A DNA stretch of 64,000 bases. It comes from Costus lasius. Taxonomy: Eukaryota; Streptophyta; Magnoliopsida; Zingiberales; Costaceae. The stretch covers positions 82,434,665-82,498,664 of the forward strand of contig CM050453.2 in assembly GCA_027563935.2 (NCBI GenBank), in the 5' to 3' direction. Of this stretch, positions 34,022-46,600 are shown piece after piece. The translations under genes and the position numbers were made by a program. The notes under the pieces were generated by a model. That model was not told the DNA's origin and searched no databases. It saw nothing but the letters and a program-made list of their open reading frames with translations. Positions within the stretch are counted from its first letter, which is position 1, and every line of letters begins with the position of its first letter.

Positions 34022-37000
34022 TTAGTTGTTGAGAAATCTCAACCCCATGTCCCTCGTATGACCATCTTGCTTCTGCTGCGCCAAAGCTTTGGTCAGTGGG
34101 TCTGCCAGATTGTTATCTGTGTCAACTATGCTTATCTTGATATCACCTCAGTCAATGATCCCTCTGATCAGGTGAAATCTTCTAAGTATGTGTTTGGATT
34201 TCTGATGAGACCTTGGTTCCTTTGCCTGTGCAATCGCTCCATTATTGTCACAATTGAGCTCGATCGGATCCACAGCAGATGGAACCACCTGAAGTTCAGA
34301 TATGAATTTCTGACTCGAAACGGCTTCTTTGGCTGCCTCAGAAGCGGTGACATACTCAGCCTCAGTCGTAGAATCAGCTACATTGGACTGCTTGAAGGAT
34401 TTCCAGCATACAACGCCACCATTCAACTAGAACACATAGCCGGCCTGCGATCTGAAGTCATCAGGGTCAGACTGGAATGATGCGTCAGTGTAGCCCTGAA
34501 CACTGAGCTCTTCCTGTCCCCCATAGACCAAGAACAAGTCTTTAGTTCTTCTCAGATACTTTAGAATGTTCTTTACAACCACCCAGTGCTGTAGACCTGG
34601 ATTGGATTGGTATCGACTGGTTATGCTCACAGCATAAGCCACGTCTGGTCTAGTACACAACATCGCATACATGATCGAACCTACTTCCGAAGCATAGGGT
34701 ACTCGACTCATGTCGTCCCTCTCAGCCTGTGTGACAGGACACTGGCTCTTGGAGAGAATAAGGCCATGTCTCACTGGATGGTATCCTTTCTTAGATTGCT
34801 CTAAGCTGAACCTCTCTAGGCTCTTGGAGAGAATAAGTCAATGTAACTACTCTGACTAAGGGCCAGGAGTTTCTCGGATCTATCTTGGTAGATCCTCACG
34901 CCTAGGATATAGGCGGCCTCCCCCAAACCTTTTATCTCAAAACACTTCCCCAACCATGTCTTCACAGCTTGAAGACTAGGTATGTCGTTTCTGATGAGTA
35001 GTATGTCGTCGACATACAAGGCCAGAAATGTCACCAAGCTCCCACTGAATTTTCTGTACACACAGGCGTCATCTTCGCTTTTGATAAAGCCGTAATCTCT
35101 TACTGCCTCATGAAATCGAAGATTCCAACTTCGAGATGCTTGTTTTATTCCATAAATGGATCTCTTTAGCCTGCAAACCTTATTGGGCTCTGCAGGATGG
35201 ATGAAACCATCAGGTTGTGTCATATACACATCTTCTGTCAGCTTCCCATTAAGGAATGCTGTCTTTACATCCATCTGCCATATCTCATAATCGTGATATG
35301 CAGCTATAGCAAGCAGGATTCGAATGGATTTGAACATGGCAACTGGCGAGAAGGTTTCGTCATAATCCACCCCGTGGACTTGTCTGAATCCTTTAGCCAC
35401 TAGTCTACCCTTATAGGTAACTATGTTGTCATCCATGTCAGTCTTCCTCTTGAAGACCCATTTACACCCTATGGGTTTTACCCCCATCAGGTAGCTCCAC
35501 CAAATCCCAGACTTGGTTAGCCGACATGGAATCCATTTCGGATCTCATGGCCTCAAGCCATTTCTCGGAGTCCAGTCCAGCGACCGCCTCATCATAGGTC
35601 CTGGGTTCATCCTCAATGATGAAGATCCCGTCGTGTTAGGTCGACAGCGACCCATACCTCTCAGGTGCACGACGAATCCTCCAAGACCTACGCGGGGCCC
35701 TGCGTCTGAGCCTCTGGTTGCCCAGCAACTGGTGTAAGTGGCTCAGGTTCCATCTCAGCTGCTGTGTCTTGTGGTTGACCTTGGACCTCATCCAAGTCAA
35801 AGCTTCTCCCACTGGTGCGTTTCAAGAGAAAATCTTTCTCAAGAAATACAGTAGTTCGAGCAACAAAAACTTTATTCTCGGTGGGATTAAAGAAGTAGTA
35901 TCCTTTGATTTTCCTAGGATACCCCACAAACACACATTTATCAGATCTGGGTTCTAGCTTGCTAGAATCTTGACGTTTGACATAAGCCTCATATCCCCAG
36001 ATCCGCATAAATGATAGCATTGAGCGCCTCCCACTCCACAACTCGTGTGGGGTCTTAGGAACACTCTTTGACGGAACGTTATTCAGTGTCTTGATCGCTG
36101 TAAGTAATGTAAAACCCCAGAAATACGGAGGTAGAGTTGTGTGACTCATCATTGATCGAACCATGTCCAACAAAGTTCGATTTTTCCTCTCAGACACACC
36201 ATTCCATTGAGGTGTTCCAGAAGGAGTGAGTTGGGAAAGAATCCCACACTCTCTAAGATAGTCAACAAACTCATGGCTCAAGTACTCTCCGCCTCGATCA
36301 GACCGAAGAGCCTTAATGGATCGTCCAAGCTGGTTTTCCACTTCAGTCTTGAACTCCTTGAATTTCTCCAAGGATTCAGACTTATGTCTCATCAAATAGA
36401 CATAACCATATCTAATGAAGTCATCAATAAATGTGATGAAGTAGACATACCCACCTCTAGCTTGTTTGTTGAATGGCCCACACACATCACTGTGTATCAG
36501 ATCCAACAAACCTGTGGCCCTCTCACCATGCTTGGTGAATGGCGCCTTTGTCATTTTGCCCAACAAACAAGGCTCGCATGTGTCAAATTCCTCGAAGGAA
36601 TCTGAATCCAAGAATCCATTTGCATGGAGATTTTGGATACGATTCTTGTTTATGTGCCCTAAACGACAATGCCAAAGATAGTATTATTGAAACCACTTAA
36701 CTTGATCCTCTTAGCATTTACGTTGCACAGAGAACTTTGCATTTCCAAGACATACAACCCATTGCATAGTGTACCAGATCCATAGAATAGGTTTGCCAAT
36801 GAAAAAGAACATGTGTTCTCTTTTATCGCAAAACAAAATCCTTTCCTCGCCAGGGCAGGAATGGATATAATATTCTTAGTGATCGATGGTACATAGAAGC
36901 AATGTTCCAGTTCTAGTTGAAGTCCAGACGGCAGCGAGAGAGTGTAGTCTCCTATAGTTACAGCAGCAACCTGTGCGCCGTTACCGACCCGAAGGTCAAT

Positions 37001-37213
37001 CTCTCCTGGTCGCACTGTCCTACTTCGTTTGAGCCCTTGCATACTTGTACAAATATGCGCTCCACATGCGGTATCCAATACCCATGTATTTGAAGTAGAC
37101 AGGTTGACGTCAACCACGCAAATGCTAGAGCCTGAAGACAAAGGTGTAACCCTTCTCTTCTCCTCTTTCTGGTTATGCCTTTTACAGCTCTCGAGCTTGA
37201 GGTCACCCATCAA
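34022..37213 (-). pseudogene. Protease-integrase-RT-RNase H of B7, with frameshifts
   Basis: Pol part of a copia polyprotein. From the right: remnant of the zinc-knuckle tail, protease (36659-37213) with LDTACGAH, integrase (35688-36611) with CEPCLLGKM, HSDVCGP, RSDRGGEY and NGVSERKN all present, RT (34816-35487) with an intact YVDD, and RNase H (34022-34774) with GYTDASF, TTEAEY and CDNNGA; it ends at a TAA at 34022-34024. Breaks: a frameshift near 36650, one near 35690-35500, and a foreign 19-base patch at 34819-34837 that disrupts the RT/RNase H joint. Gag is absent, so even a repaired copy would need Gag from another element. Confidence 0.88.
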
Positions 37214-38921
37214 GGTTCGACACTAGTCCATCTCGTCCTTCCAAAGGATAGATCGCAGTATTAATCTACTATTTTTCGTAGCCTTTGATCTACAACAACC
37301 AAGAAAGCAGATGAGTACTACTTCGAATCATTTAATCTGGACTTATATTAAATGATCATCGCTCCCACTATTTTAATTGAATTGACAACCCACAAAGTCA
37401 ATCGGGAAATCCAAGATTTCCTAGTGAGATGGGATCCTTGTTCCTCACACGGTCTCGCATCCTGCTAGGGCAGGATGTACTGCACGAGGTGACGCATGTA
37501 TCGCAAGGTAGGCACGCCGGCCAATTGCAACTTGGCAATTCCCCTTCTCAAGACAATTCAAGCATTTTGTGCCCAGCTAGGGCTGGAACAACACAAAACC
37601 CTAACCTCTCGAGGCTGCCTCTAGAGTTCCATCATGTGGCCACCACATATGAAAAACTAGTCAAGTCTAACCTGACCGTTATGCCCAGGGCCAACGAATT
37701 CCTTGCAAAGGCGCGTCCAGGATTTTAACTGGACTGGGGAAAACATTGTCACCGCACGCCTCCTAAAGATACATGGGTGTGTCCACTAGGGTGGAAACAA
37801 TGCACAACACCATCGATCGATAGTTTGACGTGGGCTACGTGTCAGAAGGCAATATCAGACTTGATATTATTTTGAGGGTTTTTGAGGTCTCATCCTCTTA
37901 GTTTTATCTTTTGTCTAACATTACATGCATGCAATCCTATAGTGATAACAAAATGATAAAACACATCCAGGCATGCTTTTGCAAAAAAGGAAAGCAGTAA
38001 ACAAGCGATGTGGTCATAGCCTAATCAACACATTGAACCATCACATGCCAAAGGATGTTCAATGCTTAACTTAGGTGACAAGCCCCAACCAGACCTAACC
38101 TAGCCGCCACTAAGCTTTATCTTCAAGTGCGGCTCCGGGGTCCACCACACCAAGGCATAGCACACAAACCCTAGGGTTCGGCCAAGACCTTGATGGCTCC
38201 TCCATGCATGATGCGCCATCATGCTTGTGCCAAGAGGGATAGCTCACGAACCCTACGGTTCAGCCAAGCCCTTACTTGCGCCACCAAGCAAGATGTGCCA
38301 TCATGGTTGATGCGCCAAAATGTAAGCTTCAAGAGGGAGGTGCCCTTAATCTTCTTTGTGCGTTTACAAAACAAAAAGAAAAGGCGGCACGTAGGCCTCA
38401 CACATAATACATCACAGGCATACAAGGGGCTTGACTATGACCACGACATGATGCACAATCATCTCATGCTTTTCTATATGCTCATGAAAACATAAAACTC
38501 CAGTTTTAGTTTCTTAGAAAATATGTCTTTCAACCTCAACGTCCATTCACAAATCTAGGATTTTTTGTTTCTCTCGAGAGTCTACAAGTGGCGCATGCAT
38601 GCTCCAAGCATGCTTGCTGCCTACCCTTACAATCCTTAACCTGCCAAGATTAGAACAATCATCATGCCCCATAATCTTCGACAAGTCCCACACAGTAGGT
38701 CTATCCTACATGCATGAGGAGAAATTAATTCTCTCACATATGGGTCTATCCCACCATGTGAAGAAAGCGAAAAACCAAAGAGATCGAATAGATGTTAGGA
38801 AAGAAAAACTTACGATTTTTCCTACTTAGAAAAATCTATGCGCATATGGAAATTTTTGAGAAATTTCAGATAGCATGTGAGCATACAATCAAAGCATAAA
38901 ACACCGTTCGAGTTCGCAAGT
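37214..38921 (-). other. Gag leader of B7
   Basis: Non-coding, 1.7 kb, joined directly to protease by loss of gag. In sense order it has three hairpins with a CCTA loop (37782-37795, 37573-37586, 37458-37477). Segments with GGCGCA and AGCCAAG-type motifs fill 38090-38330. No gene seen. Confidence 0.72.
37458..37795 (-). promoter_or_regulatory. Triple leader hairpins of B7
   Basis: On the minus strand: 37782-37795 stem TCCAC/GTGGA, 37573-37586 stem CCAGC/GCTGG, 37458-37477 stem CATCCTGC/GCAGGATG, all with loop CCTA. Against B6 the third hairpin changed at paired positions (CAC/GTG to TGC/GCA) and kept its stem. Confidence 0.6.
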
Positions 38922-38935
38922 TGGCTCTGATACCA
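38922..38935 (-). promoter_or_regulatory. Primer-binding site of B7 (initiator-Met tRNA)
   Basis: TGGTATCAGAGCCA on the minus strand, one base inside the 5' LTR. Confidence 0.93.
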
Positions 38936-38936
38936 C

Positions 38937-40852
38937 TGTTGTGAAACCCCGGGGACTTTTAAAATTTTACAGACATGCACAACGAAAGCAATCCCCGAAA
39001 CAGGCCAGTCCCAAAAACCCAGAAGATCGAGTCTTGTGAGGGAATCGACACGGTGAGTAGGAGATGATACCTTGCAGCGAAGAAGCAGGATGCGATGTAG
39101 GCGCCCAAATGTTCGCCCTCTGCAGCTTCGCACACAGCCGACGCTCGAGTTCTCTTCTTCCACGCCCGGTGCTAGCCTCGGGAAGAAGATCCACGCCTCA
39201 GGGAGTCCTCAAGAACTTGCGCCACCCTCTAACTGAAGATGCCAGGGAGAGGTGATGGAAATTTCGCCAAGTTCTAACCTTGTGAATGCCAAGAGGAGAA
39301 GGGAGAAGGGAGAAGGCGCCAAGGAGAAAAATCTCTTCCAAAAGACCAAGTTCATGCCAACTCCTCTCCCCCTCTTCTTTTATAACATGGTGACCCTTGG
39401 AATTCCGCTGAGACCTTTGGAATTCCGCAATAAATTCTCTGAATTAATTCATCATTAATAATAGAATTAAATTCAGAATTAATTATAGAATTAAACTCTG
39501 AATTAAAGTCTCATAATGATCACTAATGATGTGACTCTTCAAATTCAAAATTAAATTCATCATTAAACTTATAATTAATTACAGAATTAAATACAGAATT
39601 AATTCCTAGAATTAAATGCAGTATTTAATTCACCATGATGTCTATTGGGCCAGAAAACTTATTGTCATGGCCCATTAGGCCTAACGGCCCATTCGGCCTC
39701 AAGGACCATTAGGCCTCACGCCCCAACTGGGCTTCACACCCATTGGGCTTGGAGGCCCATTGGTCCATGCTACAAGCTTAGACTACATTTAGTCCATTTG
39801 GTACAAATGACCTGTTGGGCCCATTTAGCCTATTTGGCCTATTTAGCCTACTAGGCCCATTTAGCCCATCTGGCCCAAAAATGAAGTTAGCTCCAATGAG
39901 TCCCTTCCATCTCATCAGGCACAAATGGCACTGATGGATTCTCGCAAACAGATCCGAGTTATCCAATAACTCGATCAATAGGCTACCCGATCAATACGAG
40001 AACTCGAGTTTCAAGTTGTGCGACCTTGTAGGTTCCTCTAACGTTGGCAGTGATGAACTCAGGTCATCACAAGCAGTGAGTGGCACCTAGTAGTGCATCG
40101 CTGCTACGAAAGTCTTCGGAATGGATATCAGCATCGACATCCCCATCATCGCAACAAGATACCGATGCATTACAGTCCCTTTGCCAGATTGATATCCGAT
40201 TGGACAAAGTGTGTCACCACTTTGTTTTCACCCAATCTCATGGTCATGACTAAATCAGGCTTTCACATGGGTATGGCCATACAGTTTCAGTCATGCAACC
40301 ATACGGGGGCCATGTAGATATCAAGCTTCCCGCAGGAAGGGGCAAATCCTATGTCTGTCCATTGATCTTCTCATATGGGTCGTGACATACCCAATGACAA
40401 CCGTTATGACCTCCCAACTATGGTGAGGCGTTAGGTTGTATCAAAGCATGTCCCTAACCATATAGAAGAGTCAATGACCTCAAGTCAAGGGATCAATGGA
40501 TCTCCTGTCACTTGTGAGCTTAACTCATGACACCAAGTTAGAGCCTCACAGCGGGTCGGTCCAGTATATCCACCACTGATATACCCACATGCCTGCGTTA
40601 GCACCCCGTGCGTAACCAGCCCATATACCAGTCTCACATGTACCAGAGCTGTCCCTTATCCACTCAGGTACTCGACCAGGGACACACCGTTTGAGCACAG
40701 ATACAATCTGTCTCCAGGAACATTATTATCCATGTACATAGTCGCAGATGTAAACATAGCATAATAACGACATTGCCAGAATGATATATTAAATATCATG
40801 TCAAGTAGTACAAGATGGACCAACAACGGGTCCAAGGGCATATACACCAACA
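38937..40852 (-). repeat. 5' LTR of B7
   Basis: 1916 bp, same ends as the 3' LTR. TATA box TATAAAAG on the minus strand at 39377-39384, GAATTAA block about 39430-39635, GGCCCA array about 39645-39880. Confidence 0.92.
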
Positions 40853-41818
40853 TTTGACACATGTGAGCCCTGTTTATTAGGGAAAATGACAAAGGCACCC
40901 TTCACCAAAACTGGTGAGAGGGCACAAAGTTTGTTGGATCTCATACATACTGATGTGTGTGGACCATTCAATAAACAAGCCAGAGGAGGACATAGCTACT
41001 TCATTACTTTTACTGATGACTTCAGTAGATATGGTTATGTCTACCTAATGAGATATAAATCTGAATCCTTTGAGAAATTCAAGGATTTCAAAAATGAAGT
41101 AGATAACCTGCTTGGAAGATCCATCAAAGCTCATCAATCTGATCGAGGTGGAGAGTACTTGAGCGGTGAGTTCTTTGACTATGTAGGGACTGTGGGATCA
41201 TATCCCAACTCACTCCTCCTAGAACACCTCAATGGAATGGTGTGTCTGAGAAGAGAAATCGAACCTTGTTGGACATGGTTCGGTCCATGATGAGTCATGC
41301 AACTCTACCACCATCATTCAGGGGTCATGCACTTGAGACATCTTCTCTAATACTGAATAACGTTCCATCTAAGAGTGTCTCCAAGATACCCTACGAGGTA
41401 TGGAGTGGGAGACACCCTAATCTCTCTTTTATCAAGATCTGGGGATGTGAGGCTTATGTCAAACATCAGGATTCTAGCTAGGATTCTAGCAAGCTAGAAC
41501 CTAGATATGATAAATGTGTCTTTGTGGGGTATCATAAGGAAACTAAAGGATACTACTTTTATGTTCCCACCGAGAACAGGGTTTTTGTTGCTCGGGATGC
41601 TGTCTTTCTAGAGAAAGAATTTCTCATGAAAGTAGTTAGTGGGAGCAAGTTTGACTTGGACGAGGTCCAAGTGCAACCAGAAGACAAACAGTTGGAACAT
41701 GAGCCACCTGCACCGGTTGCCAGGCAACCTGAGGCTCAGACACAAGTCCCACGTTGGTTTGGGAGGATTCGTCGTGCACCTGAAAGGTATGGGTCATTGC
41801 CGACCCAACACGACGGGA
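40853..41818 (+). pseudogene. Integrase part of B6
   Basis: Continuation of the B6 polyprotein after the B7 insertion, starting at the same Phe-Asp codons that precede it. Carries CEPCLLGKM, HTDVCGP, QSDRGGEY and, after a frameshift near 41190, MSEKRNRT with the catalytic Glu. A 12-base tandem copy (aggattctagct, 41467-41490) adds an in-frame TAG. The frame continues through the integrase/RT linker (EPPAPVARQPEAQTQV) and stops matching copia at about 41818, where family C LTR begins. The RT domain is missing from the window's B6. Confidence 0.88.
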
Positions 41819-42509
41819 TCTTCTCCGATGATCAGATCTTCGAAAATCACCCCGGAATCGTGTTTTCGCCATGTTCTTCCGCCCTCACCACTTTGTCATG
41901 TGATTACTTGATATTTAAGTCGTGAAATTTAGGGCTTTTATATTCCACGCCTTTCCCTTCGAAATAGCTTTCCATAGAATCCTTACTTGCCAAATTTGGA
42001 CTTCAAACAGGTGAGAAATCATGGAAAATCCAAATCAAAGTCGGGTTCGCGCGAGCCTGGGTTGAAATCACGGGTGAACCCCACTAGGTTCACCTGACCG
42101 TGATTCATTCTATGCAATTTGGTTGAAAGAAGCGCGGTGAACCCCATTGGGGTTCACCTGGCTGTGCTTTGCTCTAGACTGTTCTCAGCCTAAAGGAATT
42201 CTAGTGAACCCCGCTAGGGTTCACCTGGCCGTGAAGCGCTCTGTGAGGTTCTGCTGGCTGGCGAAGAAACAGGTGTATTTTTTAGGCTAACTCCGACTAA
42301 GCCCAAATTTGACGTGTAGCTTCGTATTTGCATAAGAAATTATCCTATCGAAAAAGGGTGATTTTACCTAAAATTTCATAAAAGCACCAAAAAGTGAAGA
42401 TTCCAAAGCATTCAAGTAAATAAGCCTTACAAGAGTATAAAAGTGTAAAAACAAACCAAGATTTAACATGAAATAGCTATGAATATTACTACTAAAATGC
42501 AAGGCATCA
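41819..42509 (-). repeat. 3' LTR of C-A, truncated
   Basis: Matches 58516-59249 of the 5' LTR; plus-strand end GGCATCA. TATA box at 41935-41942. Palindromic units near 42066-42092, 42137-42160 and 42203-42226. One unit present in the 5' LTR (58970-58995) is missing here. Confidence 0.88.
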
Positions 42510-43013
42510 AAATACTCCATACTTAAATCTTTGCTTGTCCTCAAGCAATAAAATAAGATGAAACACAGGATGGGTAAAAGAGCAATCTTTTGGGTTGAGG
42601 CATACATCCAAGTTAGAGAAATATTTAATAATAATCCAAAATCTAATCAGGGGAAATCAAGTAAATGGTTGTTTCAAGTGTTCAACAATTTGATCCCACA
42701 AAAACTAGATGTCCAACAACTTAGTAAGCAGCAAAAATAGGATTCAATCAAGCCTACACATAACACTATTGCAATTCCAATCCTCCCTATTCAAATCGTT
42801 GGGGTTAACTCTAATGTTCCATCAGGGTATGATACACTGATTATTGCAATAGACTTCAACTCGTAACCTTAGGTACCATTGCCAATTTTTCGCAATGCCA
42901 AGTAGAGGAGTCTCTTTATTGACTTCAACTTCACATCCCTTAGATTTCAACTCATGTCCTTCGGTACCACTGCCAATTTTATGCAGTGCCAAGTAAAGGA
43001 ATCTAAGGGTAAG

Positions 43014-43067
<54 letters not shown>

Positions 43068-43825
43068 GTTCAGTAGTTGATAACATAACCTTTTTAACAA
43101 ATGTAGTGTCTCCCCAACAACAGAAAGAAATTCAAAGAATATATAAGCGAATATGTATCTTAATATGATTCTCATGTAAGTTGCAAACTTGAGTTGATTT
43201 AACAAGCTTATAAATGTTTAACCCACTAATGAACAACTCACAGTCAATCCAAACTACAAAATTTCAAAATCATAGAATAAATGGACATGATCAAAAAGTA
43301 TCTCTAATAGGGAGGTATTATCAACAATCTTTGATTATTCCTAACAAATCATGCATTCAACCTTAAAAGTTTTGAAATAGCTATCATAGGACAAGAGTCA
43401 TACACATAACTGCAAACTCATGGAAAAATTTCACACAGCATATGTGAAAAGCATAGTCATCATAAAAGAGTATGGACACAGGCAGAAAGAGTAATGTCAT
43501 ATAGTTGCAAGGTGGGGCATTAAGATGTGGACCAGGCCCACGAATATAATGGCATATAAGATACAATGCCACATAATATCCATCACAGAATAAAAGTCGT
43601 ATCATAGTCATAACAAGTCTATCAAGCAAAGTCAAATGGCCACATGAAGATAAGAAGAAGAAACTGGAGTAAAGATAGTTCACCCACTCTAAAAGTATGC
43701 ATAGTCCTCTATGCAATGCCATGATGTGAGAGGAGTGGATGTCAATGCTGATGCTGATGGGAAGCTATCTCCACTTGCGTGAGCGAGAGCAAGAAGCCCA
43801 TGAGCTCTTGCTTTTCCCACATGTG
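42510..43825 (-). other. Spacer of C-A between accessory ORF and 3' LTR
   Basis: Non-coding. Contains two tandem hairpin units (42878-42898 and 42968-42988), a TA microsatellite at 43016-43063, and next to the LTR a polypurine-type tract (GTATGGAGTATTT on the minus strand, 42510-42522). Several small ORFs cross it without any recognisable domain. Confidence 0.75.
43016..43063. repeat. TA dinucleotide microsatellite
   Basis: About 24 TA repeats without interruption. Confidence 0.98.
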
Positions 43826-43827
43826 CT

Positions 43828-44907
43828 TTAGTCAGGCTCGGCTTCCTCTTCACAAGAAATGTCCATGCGGGCCATGTTCTCTTCAGAGAGAAAGGAAAGT
43901 CGCTCATTCATACTTGATATTTTCTCCCAGACAGAACCGATCATCTTGTGCTGCCTCTGCATATGCGCCTCCATGGACTCCAACGGTGAAGAATGATCTT
44001 GCTGAATATAAGATACAGTAGTGTCTAGGTGATCGATCACCTCCCGTTGATGGAGCTGCTCCTCTATAATTTTCTGCAACACAAACATCATAGAATCATG
44101 AGAGGAAGTGCCACCAAAGGAAAAGGCACCAAGGGCTGGTGGTGCGGTGTCAACGGGGTCAGGCTGTGCATCCTTGATTGGCTGGATACGCCAGTTCCCT
44201 CACACACGCACAGTGGTGCGCTCTGGGTTCGGTAAGGGCAGACAAAATGGGCTTCCCTTGAACGTCATGCAGTATGAGTCGCCTTTGCGTATGATCAGCT
44301 TCATGGCGACGCAAGACTCGATGTCGAGCCTGTTGTTGCCAGTCGCTTCTAGTGTGCCATATGGGATGATACCTAATGAAACTGCTAGAGGGGTGATCAA
44401 GCTGCCAATCACAATCGCCCCCTTCAAAGAACGGGCGACGCTGCTGAACTGTTTCGCCAAATAATACCCATAGTCTACACGGAAACTATGAGGCATACAC
44501 CATAGATAAAATAACTCCATCTGTCAAACCATGCCATCGCTCTCACTGCGGCCAAATAGGGTGTGTGCCAACACATGGTGCACGTACTTGATCACAGGGT
44601 TGCACAGACTGGTTGCTCGGGCCACGCGAGCGGAGTAGATATGCTCATTCGTAATCACACCCCAAAAATTCTGCTCACTGTACTCAGTGGGGACCTTTCG
44701 AACACAAGGTTCATAAATGCTGCGCAACTGAGAAAGAGTAAGAGTATGTTCAATGTTACCCAAGCGGAAGGTCAAGCGGCCTGGGTCATCATCAAGAATA
44801 GGGTCTGCCTTCACCTCCAAAGAGCTCAAGAATTATAGTGTCACACCAACTTAGGTGGGAGAAAATAATCGTTGGAACTGCTCCCAACCCACTACGGCGT
44901 ACATCAA
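43828..44907 (-). pseudogene. Athila-type accessory ORF of C-A, C-terminal part
   Basis: Larger part of the extra ORF after pol. Joined to 53995-54320 across A2, and with one copy of the 5-bp ATCAA duplication removed, it forms one frame of about 466 codons with only four stops (44851-44853, 44833-44835, 44524-44526, 44200-44202). Contains GRLTFRLGNIEHTLTLSQL, a HVLAHTLFGRSES block and an IVIGSLITPLA block, typical of the Athila ORF-1 family, then a C-terminal segment (about 80 residues) rich in Gln/Glu/Leu that looks like a coiled coil, and an acidic end (CEEEAEPD). No membrane span or signal peptide is visible. Biochemical function is unknown for the family. Confidence 0.75.
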
Positions 44908-46580
44908 TGAAAGGTCCCCACAAGGGGGGCGAAACCCCTAAGTATGGCGCATATTAAAATTTTAAGCAGCGGAAGAGGGTTTCTTGAGATCGGTTTCATG
45001 AGATATGATCAACCATAATAACCCGATTGCAAATAGAGAAGGGTTCATACCGTAGCCATTTCAAGATAGCGCCTTGGAAGAAAAAGTTGCAAGCGCCTCT
45101 TCTCCAAAGTCTCGCACACAAGATGAACAATGTGCTTCTTCCTTGGTGCTCCTTGTGCTAGCAAGGTTCCAAGGTTGTCTTGCCGAATGGAAAGGAAAAG
45201 ATGAGATGATGTTCTCTTGGCCGAAACCTCCTCAACCTTCAAGGCGTCGCCACACACGGAAGTCGAGAGGAATGAGAGCGAGAGGCGAGAATAGAGAGCA
45301 CTCTATTCGAACGTGAGTGACTCCAATTGGAGATCATGGTTACTAAAAATAGCAACCACTCACTGCTCCAACGTTCACGCCAAGTGAACATGTCGCCACA
45401 CCTTGAACCATGCGCTCATTTCATGAGCCGGTTCAATTTGGTTTGGTTTAAAACCAATCAAGCCAAGTAATCAAGTCCAGATCTCAAATAAACCCTAAGG
45501 CTCCAGATCTGACCGTTCATCTCTTGATGCTCTTGATCTCACCGATCTAGCATCTATTCTCTCGATCGAAGCTTACCGATCTCAAGCCCTAATCAATCAA
45601 ACATGATCAGACTAGATCTCACTTACAATCAGAGACTAAATCCCTTTAAACTGAACCTAAACAATTCAGTCCACACGATCTGACTTAAGTAAGCCATATC
45701 ATCAAATTGTGCGACCCTGAGGGTTTCCTTTAAATGTCGGTAACGATAACTCACGTTATCACGATCAGTGAGGGGTATCTAGCAACACATCACTGTCTCC
45801 CGATATAAAAGAAATGAGTCTTCCAAGACTACACCCAAAAACAGCACAAGTGTGAATCAACTTCACTAGGCATGCATACTTCCTTTGCCACTGGATGTTC
45901 TTATTGGACAAGCGTGTCAAGCTTGTAGCTCCAATATGATGAGTATGATTAGATCAGATGAACACTGTCATCTGGGTATGGCCATATACTCTCTCAATCA
46001 TCTCATCCAGGGGGCCCCTTTAGAACATCACACTCCTTAAACAAGGAGACGGCAATCCTATGTCTATCACTAGTGCCCTAACCTGACTCAAGCTCATTAT
46101 CCAAGATAGTCTATAAGCATTATGTTTCAAATGATATTGAACTACCTCAAAACAATGACAATCATCATTTAGAAAACACAAGTGATCTCAAGTCAGAGGA
46201 AATGTGCCACTTGTCATATACAAGGATTATCCACATTGTGACAAACAATTGAATATCCTAGTAGGGTCTGTCCAGCACATCCAATGTACCCATGAGTCTA
46301 CATCTTATTCCATGCTCGAAGCATCCTATAAGACTAGAACACATATTAGTCTTAACCATATCAAGGCTGTCTCATGTTCACCAAGATACATCGACTAAGG
46401 ACTTAACTGCATGTCAGCCCAGCTGAACAGCTTTGAGACATTATTCAGAAGAACATATATTGCAGCAGACAATGTAGCTAACTGAATAATAACCATGCCT
46501 TTATAAACATAAACGTTTATTACATGATACTGTTACAATCCCAAGGCCTCAAACATTAGGCTTAAGGGCATACCCCAACA
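44908..46580 (-). repeat. 3' LTR of A2
   Basis: 1673 bp, plus-strand ends TGAAAGGTCCCC and ATACCCCAACA. U3 palindrome GTATGGCCATAT at 45976-45987 (one base off the symmetric form), followed by a GGGGCCCC block near 46011. Confidence 0.96.
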
Positions 46581-46592
46581 ATCTCCCACTTG
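46581..46592 (-). promoter_or_regulatory. Polypurine tract of A2
   Basis: CAAGTGGGAGAT on the minus strand, abutting the 3' LTR; primes plus-strand DNA synthesis. Confidence 0.88.
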
Positions 46593-46600
46593 CACTTAAT

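Larger units (their letters stand above)
32058..40852 (-). mobile_element. Family B copia element B7, gag-less
   Basis: Complete-ended minus-strand element inside B6: 5' LTR 38937-40852, primer-binding site, leader, protease to RNase H, 3' LTR 32058-34000. The 5-bp target duplication TTTGA is at 32053-32057 and 40853-40857. Gag is missing: the frame starts just after the zinc knuckle. The LTRs differ visibly (some 8% over the first 200 bases compared by eye), so the insertion is not young. Confidence 0.92.

Noticed and set aside
42850..43000. CRISPR-like array
   Set aside because: Only two units, plant context, no cas genes; it is a tandem hairpin duplication.
43828..44907. Retroviral envelope-like reading of the accessory ORF
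   Set aside because: No signal peptide, membrane span or cleavage site is visible.
45074..45316. 80-codon ORF conserved in both A2 LTRs (also 52488-52730)
   Set aside because: Conservation is explained by LTR identity; the A1 LTR does not keep the frame.
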